NCBI GenBank assembly: GCA_903921605.1
Contig: CAIXQV010000087.1
Location: forward strand, 1 to 11,575
Origin: an uncultured Planctomycetaceae bacterium
GTDB lineage: Bacteria > Planctomycetota > Planctomycetia > Planctomycetales > Planctomycetaceae
Direction of reading: 5' to 3'
DNA: 11,575 nucleotides
Position numbers and translations under genes: made by a program. Under the pieces are notes generated by a model. That model saw only the letters and a program-made list of their open reading frames with translations. It ran no database searches and was not told the origin of the DNA. Below are positions 6,638 to 11,575 of the stretch, in pieces (position 1 is the stretch's first letter; the number at the start of each line of letters is the position of its first letter).

Positions 6638-8086
6638 CTAGAAGACTCCGGCAATCGTCTGGCCGTGATCCAGAACCGGCAGCGGTCGGCCAAACTGATC
6701 AGGCAGCCTGAGATCTGTCGAGATCCCCATCGCCTCGTAGATCGTGGCCGCAACATCGGCTGGCCCCCAGGGCTGAGTAATTGGCCAGGCCGCCTGATCA
6801 TCAGAGGCCCCAATCACTTCTCCCGCTTTTGTTCCTCCACCAGCGAAGAAGATCGAACCGCACATTCCCCAATGATCACGTCCTCCCAGTGAATTGATCT
6901 TCGGTGTTCGGCCAAACTCCGTCAGAAATACCACCAGAGTCCGCTCCAGCATTCCTCGATCTTTCAGATCTCGAATCAGCGCCGCACAGGCTCGGTCAGT
7001 GCCTGCCAGATGATAACCACGGCGACACATCTCGGAGATATGCGGAAAGTTCTGTCCCGGCGCGTTATGGTTGTCCCACAGATTGCCGTAGTCAGGATCA
7101 TAGCCATAGTCCACCATGACGAACCGAGCACCGGACTCCACCAGTCGCCGTGCCTGCAAACATCGCTGACCAATCTTAGTCTGACCATAGTCGGCGATGA
7201 CTTCCGGCTTCTCCAGCGATAAATCGAAAGCCGATCTGACCGACGGTGATGTCAACAGATTCGCCGCACCCTCATACTGTTTGCGCTGCGCAACAGATTG
7301 TGCGGTTTCGTCAGCCTGACGCTGAACCAGATCCAGTTGCTGCCGCAGAGAAAGCCGAGATGTCATGCGTCCTGAAGACAAACCCTCCAATGGCTGCAGA
7401 TCTTTGGGCAGCAGATCCTCGTGAGCTTCCGGGCTGGGGTTCAGTTGTTTCTCGCCAATCGAAAAATCCGGCTGCTCGGGTACGCCGCCAACACAGAACG
7501 GAGCGTAGCCATTGCCCAGCCAGCCGGCGACAAACAAGTTATACGGCGGCGGTCCTGGACGAGTAACCCCGGGGATAGCGATATACCCGGGCAGCCCATT
7601 ACGAGGACCATGAAGATAAGACACCACCGATCCCAGGTTCGGCTCTGAGAACAACTGAGCCATCGTGACTTTGCGGCCCGACAGCGTATAAGCTTGACTC
7701 AGCAAGTGATCGTTGCTGTCATGTGAGAAACTGCGGACCAGACAAAGTTCGTGGGCGATCCGCGCGAGCTGCGGCATGGGCTCGCCGAAATGAACGCCTG
7801 ACAAAGATGTGGAAATCGTCCCGAGCGTTCCTCGGATTTCTTCCGGAGCATGAGGCTTTGGATCGAACGAATCAATGTGAGTAACACCGCCGCCCATCCA
7901 GAGAAAAATCACGGAGTCAGCTCGTGACTTTCCGGGCGCAACATCCAGAGAACTTTCTTTCGCCGCTATCCAATCTGTGGGGACGAGCGTCGCACCGACA
8001 GTGAGTGCTCCGACTCGCAGAACATCGCGACGAGCCAGCAATGATGCACACGGCAACAAGTTTCGGTCCGGGAGATTTCGTGCCAT
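6638..8086 (-). CDS. DUF1501 family protein with Tat signal
   Basis: A 482-residue member of DUF1501, a family with an alkaline-phosphatase/sulfatase-like fold, abundant in planctomycetes; its reaction is not established. A twin-arginine leader is visible: LLARRDVLRVGALTVGATLV (residues 16-35, Arg19-Arg20), predicting Tat export. Family motifs follow: WMGGGVTHIDSFDPKP (63-78), SFSHDSNDHL (119-128), LWDNHN (336-341), LTEFGRTPK (388-396), GGRDHWG (401-407) and a C-terminal DQFGRPLPVLDHG (463-475). The ATG at 8086 was chosen because GAGGG lies 5 nt upstream and it places the Tat motif at residues 16-21. The frame is open for 78 more codons up to an ATG at 8320, but that stretch has no leader-like sequence. 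There is no DUF1549/DUF1553 gene beside it, which is often the partner. Confidence 0.93.
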   Translation of the reverse strand: MARNLPDRNLLPCASLLARRDVLRVGALTVGATLVPTDWIAAKESSLDVAPGKSRADSVIFLWMGGGVTHIDSFDPKPHAPEEIRGTLGTISTSLSGVHFGEPMPQLARIAHELCLVRSFSHDSNDHLLSQAYTLSGRKVTMAQLFSEPNLGSVVSYLHGPRNGLPGYIAIPGVTRPGPPPYNLFVAGWLGNGYAPFCVGGVPEQPDFSIGEKQLNPSPEAHEDLLPKDLQPLEGLSSGRMTSRLSLRQQLDLVQRQADETAQSVAQRKQYEGAANLLTSPSVRSAFDLSLEKPEVIADYGQTKIGQRCLQARRLVESGARFVMVDYGYDPDYGNLWDNHNAPGQNFPHISEMCRRGYHLAGTDRACAALIRDLKDRGMLERTLVVFLTEFGRTPKINSLGGRDHWGMCGSIFFAGGGTKAGEVIGASDDQAAWPITQPWGPADVAATIYEAMGISTDLRLPDQFGRPLPVLDHGQTIAGVF

Positions 8087-8091
8087 CAAAA

Positions 8092-8096
8092 CCCTC
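8092..8096 (-). promoter_or_regulatory. Shine-Dalgarno site deciding the DUF1501 start
   Basis: GAGGG on the minus strand, five bases before the ATG at 8086-8084. It favours this start over the longer in-frame ATG at 8320. Confidence 0.55.
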
Positions 8097-8475
8097 GCTG
8101 CATCGACAAATCCAGGGCGCGGCCGGGCAAAAACAATAAGGCCCGTATTCTTCTGACCATAGAAGTCTACCCTTGTCTCATTCGCACTCGCAACGGTGAA
8201 CGATGCTGCAAAACTGACATCAACAAAGAATATGCCACCCCACTGCGCGTCGCAGAACACTTCATTCGCTGAAGAACTGAACGACTGGCGACTATTCTGG
8301 TGTCTACACCGCAGCTGCATCCCGCTAACGACAACTCAGCGTTTGCGCTCATCCCGATGTGCTACGTTCTCTCATGGCGTCCGCGTTTAGGCGTTAACCC
8401 CTGAATTGCCCAACAAAGAGCATCCAGATACGAGCGGCGGCGATTGCCGTATGAGTTTGCCATACAGCGAGAATT

Positions 8476-8514
8476 GCAAGACTCAGATGCAATCAACGCA
8501 AGAGCTGCGATGCA
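8476..8514. repeat. Imperfect direct repeat, about 22-bp period
   Basis: GCAAGACTCAGATGCA (8476-8491) and GCAAGAGCTGCGATGCA (8498-8514) share both ends and differ in the middle by a one-base gap and two substitutions. The spacing is about two helical turns, as in some operator pairs. It could be chance. Confidence 0.3.
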
Positions 8515-8711
8515 GGAGTTTGCTGCGCATTCGGTGCACAAACCCTTTCCTGCCGATCTGGTTACTTGAAAATCAATATTTATCGTGAGTAAAGCGAAAA
8601 GGGGAACCACCATATCGAACTACATATTGCCCCCCGGATCGGGAGGAACATAGAGTCGCCCCACAATCAGCAATGCGCCCATCAGCGATCTCAGCCCGGA
8701 ATGGACTCCCA

Positions 8712-11575
8712 ATGAAGACAGTGATTCGAAGCCTGACCGCCACCCTTCGATCTTCGCTCCACGTGTCAGGTTCTACGCGACGTCGGCGAATGGCGTCCGC
8801 ATTTCGATCATCGGCCCTCATTGATGTGTTGGAAGCTCGTTTGCTGTTGGCGGCGGACCTCGGCGATGCACCGGACACCTCGTCCGCAACAGGTGTCGAG
8901 AATTATCAAACGCTGACGGCGAATAACGGACCACGGCATACGATCGATCAAACACAGACCACTCTTTTCCTGGGAGCTGGTGTTGATGGCGACAACGGGG
9001 CTCAGCAAAGCTCAGGAGCACAGGCGGATGATCTCTTTGCAGCGGGCGGGCGTGATGACGAGGATGGCGTTCTGAATCCTTTGGATCTGCAGGCGGCGGC
9101 TGGCACAAATGCTGTTGTTACGATTCAGGCCACGAATACAACCGACCGCGCGGCCACGCTGTACGGATGGATTGACCTGAATCGCAACGGCCTCTTTGAG
9201 AATGCGACAGAACGAACTCAGGTCGCCGTCCCGGCTGGTACTGACGATCAGCGATTCACACTGACATTTCCGCTCGCAACTGCGGGTTCGATCGGAAAAA
9301 CTTACGCTCGATTCCGAATAAGCACAGATGTGGCGTCTGCGAATTCGCTGGGACTGGCTTCTGACGGCGAAGTCGAAGACTATCGCTTCACCATTAATAA
9401 CAGAGTCGCGTTTCCTCTGTCGACCGTCAGCACGTTGACACTCGGCGGGGAAATCAGCCAGCCGGCCAGTAACTGGCCGCTGACATTCCTTGGCTTTGAT
9501 GTCGCACCAATTGGGGATCTCGACCAGAACGGAACTCAGGATTATGTTGTGACCGATCCAATGGACGGAGGAGTCATGCAGCAGAGCGGTCCGAAAGGCG
9601 CCGCTTATGTGGTCTTTCAGAACGCCAATGGCACGGTACTGAAGTCCGTCAGGATTGCGAGCAATCATAACGGTGGGCCCGCATTGAACTCTGATGATGT
9701 TTTCGGAGCCAGCGTGACCAGCCTAGGTGATATCGATGGAGACGGAATTACGGATATTGCGATCGGGGCTCCGGGTGACGGCACCGGTGGAACCGAACGC
9801 GGTGCGGTTTACATCGTGCGACTCAAGTCGGATGGGACGGCGAAGAGCACCACAAAGATCGCCAACTCGCTGAATGGTGGTCCGACACTTCAAAATGGCG
9901 ACGGCTTTGGAATGTCGATCGCCTCTCCGGGCGACATGGACGGAGACGGAGTTGTCGATCTTGTCGTGGCTGCCTCAGACGCCGACGTCGGCGGAGAAGA
10001 TCGGGGCGTGGTGTACACCATGTTTCTGAAAGCCGATGGCACCGTCAGGAACTTCGCGAAGATCGAGAATACGACTGCGTGGAACTCCACGATCGAAGAA
10101 GAAGAGAACTTCGGGTCGCGCATCACATCGATCGGAGATGTTAACGGTGACGGTGTCGGAGATCTCGCAGCCCTCAGCGCGTCTTACGTGAACTTCGATG
10201 GCGTCGTGGAATCTATTCCGAAGCAGGTCGACATTCTGCTGATGAATGCAGATGGTACGATGAAGCAGTTTGTGAGCATCGGCGATGGACTCAATGGTGG
10301 CCCGAATCTTGTTGACAACGACGCGATCTGGGATCTCACCTCAGTTGGCGACGTTGACGCGGATGGCATTGAGGATCTTGCTGTCATCATTGGCGATGCC
10401 ACAGGCGAAGGCTCATCACATCTGCAAGTGATCACCCTAACGCCCCAAGGACGTGCGAAATCAGTCCAACAACTAAGCATTTCTATTTCCGCCTATCTGA
10501 GTTCGCTCACGAATCTCGGCGATACTAATAATGATGGTAAAATGGAGCTAGCGTGGGGAATGCCGCTGAACGGCGGCTTCAATGCTCCGCGCGGCATTCT
10601 CGAGATCCTGACATTGGAGAACGCAACGATCCGGTCGGCAAGGCCGGCTGTTCCGAGTTTCGACAGAACGATCACTCGAACACGAAATCCGCGTCCACAA
10701 ATCTCATGGAGTGACGTCGCCACGGAAAGTAACTACGAAGTCTGGATCCGAAATGAAGATACGGGAGTCGTTCTCGTATCGTCAGCCATCGTGGCTGTAA
10801 ACTCATACACACCGTCGATGGATCTGGTGCCCGGGAAATACAGCATCGCCGTCCGTGCTCGGAACGAGGCGGGGGTATCAGCCTGGTCGGCTCGCTATGA
10901 ACTGACTGTTGTTCGCGTTGCAGTGATCAACCCTATTGCCACCAGCATGAATCAGAAGCCAGAGATCACCTGGAATCAACTGAATGCGACTTCGCAATAT
11001 GGCGTCTGGATCAGTAAAGCGGCAACTCCTGATACGGAATTTATCCGAAGCAGCACAGACGCCGGAGTGACTCGCTTTGTCCCATTGATATCTCTTTCCA
11101 GCGGCAGCTATCGAGTTCAGGTCCGGGAAGTCTCTGCTAATAACGCAACAGGGCTTTGGTCCGAGACGGGGCAGTTCACCATTGCCGCCAAAGCGGCTAT
11201 CACAGGAGTTTCCGGGCAGATCTCCAATCGACCACTGATTCAATGGCAGGCACTGGCCGGTGCGGCGAAATATGAAGTGTGGATTGCCAGTCTGGATCAG
11301 CCATCACGTCCGCAGATTCGTGTTACGACAACGACAGCCGTGACTTCATATCGCCCCGATGCCCTCCCGGCCGGACGCTATCAGGCCTGGGTTCGAGGCG
11401 TCGCTGCAAATGAGGCTGTTGGAGAATGGTCGGTGAGCTATGCGTTTCGCAGTCAGTTGAGTCCGGTCATGGCAACGGAACCGTCTCTGCATGCGTTGAG
11501 ATCTCGCGCTACTGTCACATGGAGTTTTCAGGAGGAGGCTCAGACCTATCAGGTTTGGATTGATGATCCAGCTCC
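8712..11575 (+). CDS. Giant LEPR-type exported protein with GEVED, FG-GAP propeller and FN3-like repeats (runs off right edge)
   Basis: The frame is open from ATG 8712 to the edge: 954 residues and no stop. A basic leader (STRRRRM, about 21-27) is followed by LIDVLEARLLLAAD (36-49), an LEPR-type motif. Next is a GEVED domain: GDAPD (51-55), DDEDGV, GWIDLNRNGLFE and ASDGEVEDY (217-225). Then six FG-GAP/integrin-alpha-like blades, each with a DxDxDG-type calcium loop beginning near 269, 340, 408, 476, 547 and 604 (for example GDIDGDGITD). From about 652 come three complete FN3-like repeats and the start of a fourth, with YEVWI, YRVQVRE and WS motifs like those of the left LEPR protein. It is probably secreted or surface-bound and Ca-binding; no catalytic motif is visible. 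Alternative starts are ATG 8673 (13 codons longer) and ATG 8790 (residue 27); none has a clear ribosome site. Confidence 0.88.
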   Translation, partial: MKTVIRSLTATLRSSLHVSGSTRRRRMASAFRSSALIDVLEARLLLAADLGDAPDTSSATGVENYQTLTANNGPRHTIDQTQTTLFLGAGVDGDNGAQQSSGAQADDLFAAGGRDDEDGVLNPLDLQAAAGTNAVVTIQATNTTDRAATLYGWIDLNRNGLFENATERTQVAVPAGTDDQRFTLTFPLATAGSIGKTYARFRISTDVASANSLGLASDGEVEDYRFTINNRVAFPLSTVSTLTLGGEISQPASNWPLTFLGFDVAPIGDLDQNGTQDYVVTDPMDGGVMQQSGPKGAAYVVFQNANGTVLKSVRIASNHNGGPALNSDDVFGASVTSLGDIDGDGITDIAIGAPGDGTGGTERGAVYIVRLKSDGTAKSTTKIANSLNGGPTLQNGDGFGMSIASPGDMDGDGVVDLVVAASDADVGGEDRGVVYTMFLKADGTVRNFAKIENTTAWNSTIEEEENFGSRITSIGDVNGDGVGDLAALSASYVNFDGVVESIPKQVDILLMNADGTMKQFVSIGDGLNGGPNLVDNDAIWDLTSVGDVDADGIEDLAVIIGDATGEGSSHLQVITLTPQGRAKSVQQLSISISAYLSSLTNLGDTNNDGKMELAWGMPLNGGFNAPRGILEILTLENATIRSARPAVPSFDRTITRTRNPRPQISWSDVATESNYEVWIRNEDTGVVLVSSAIVAVNSYTPSMDLVPGKYSIAVRARNEAGVSAWSARYELTVVRVAVINPIATSMNQKPEITWNQLNATSQYGVWISKAATPDTEFIRSSTDAGVTRFVPLISLSSGSYRVQVREVSANNATGLWSETGQFTIAAKAAITGVSGQISNRPLIQWQALAGAAKYEVWIASLDQPSRPQIRVTTTTAVTSYRPDALPAGRYQAWVRGVAANEAVGEWSVSYAFRSQLSPVMATEPSLHALRSRATVTWSFQEEAQTYQVWIDDPA
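9474..10587 (+). repeat. Six FG-GAP (integrin-alpha-like) blades
   Basis: Encodes about residues 255-625. The blades have a pitch of 57-71 residues and acidic loops DLDQNG, DIDGDG, DMDGDG, DVNGDG, DVDADG and DTNNDG. Three blades also carry a NGGPxL linker ahead of the next FG motif (residues about 319, 387, 528). The last loop (DTNNDGKME) is the most diverged. Propellers of this kind usually have seven blades, so a seventh may be degenerate near 230-255. Confidence 0.8.
10665..11575 (+). repeat. FN3-like tandem repeats of the right LEPR protein
   Basis: Units begin near residues 652, 738, 832 and 918, with a pitch of about 90-95. Shared pattern: P-I-W, then YEVWI/YGVWI/YEVWI/YQVWI, G-Y-x-V-VRA, and a closing WS. 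The fourth is cut by the window edge. The left LEPR protein carries the same pattern at its residues 64-155 and 828-1017. Confidence 0.75.

Larger units (their letters stand above)
8087..8711. other. Divergent intergenic region, no convincing gene
   Basis: About 625 bp between the DUF1501 start and the right LEPR gene. Open frames within it (such as 8362-8613 minus from a GTG) carry no recognisable protein features. I see a small hairpin CGGGC/GCCCG with a 12-nt loop (8124-8128 with 8141-8145), an imperfect direct repeat (8476-8491 and 8498-8514), and a GC hairpin at 8630-8646. Promoters for both flanking genes probably lie here, but no consensus pair is clear. Confidence 0.6.

Noticed and set aside
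6594..6651. T run (minus strand, 6607-6601) and the 12-base near-repeat AGAAGACTTCGG/AGAAGACTCCGG between the convergent PilZ and DUF1501 genes
   Set aside because: The stem before the T run is only three pairs, and the repeat straddles the DUF1501 stop; too weak to call a terminator or an element.
8087..8320. In-frame 78-codon extension of the DUF1501 gene to an ATG at 8320
   Set aside because: The Shine-Dalgarno site and the Tat leader fit the ATG at 8086; the extension would bury the Tat motif nearly 100 residues in.
8383..8405. GTTTAGGCGTTAAC-like stretch resembling an integron attC core
   Set aside because: The core sites do not match in the right order, no integrase or cassette genes are near, and no partner site was found.
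8362..8613. Minus-strand open frame of 83 codons in the intergenic region
   Set aside because: GTG start without a ribosome site, odd composition and no recognisable motif; most likely a chance frame.

Overview
The window looks like planctomycete (Planctomycetota) chromosome. Three things point there. Two very large predicted exported proteins begin with a basic leader followed by an LEPR-type motif (LETRALLAG and LEARLLLAAD), which marks planctomycete surface and secreted proteins. A DUF1501 protein carries a twin-arginine leader. The repeat modules (FN3-like YEVWI...RVWVRA...WS units, FG-GAP blades, a GEVED domain) are those of planctomycete giant proteins. Base composition looks moderately GC-rich by eye; I did not compute it.

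Left part (1-1800): the N-terminal 203 residues of diaminopimelate epimerase (dapF, minus strand) run off the left edge. Only 29 bp away, a small GTG-started gene of 85 codons reads the other way. It converges, with a 4-bp gap, on a minus-strand classical short-chain dehydrogenase/reductase. This part is housekeeping and general metabolism.

Middle (1937-5224, minus): an approximately 1095-residue LEPR-type protein. It has five FN3-like domains, two of which appear to be split by internal modules (three E1-FCCH-like modules and two GTF/YNATAAQ-type modules). A region of about 570 bp upstream has no convincing gene but contains two imperfect hairpins and a dyad overlapping a TTGACA box. A plus-strand PilZ protein follows (5799-6593); it appears to be a tandem PilZ in which only the second copy keeps the c-di-GMP-binding residues.

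Right part: a minus-strand DUF1501 protein (6638-8086) converges on the PilZ gene. It lacks the DUF1549/DUF1553 partner that such genes often have. After about 625 bp without a convincing gene, a second LEPR-type protein (8712 to the right edge, plus, 954 residues visible) carries GEVED, six FG-GAP blades, and at least three and a half FN3-like repeats of the same kind as in the first LEPR protein.

Working together: apart from dapF and the dehydrogenase, the content suggests cell-envelope or extracellular biology (two related modular surface/secreted proteins, a Tat-exported DUF1501 protein, a c-di-GMP receptor). Strand changes at nearly every gene argue against one operon, and any functional link is inference. 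I see no RNA genes, CRISPR arrays, insertion sequences or phage genes.
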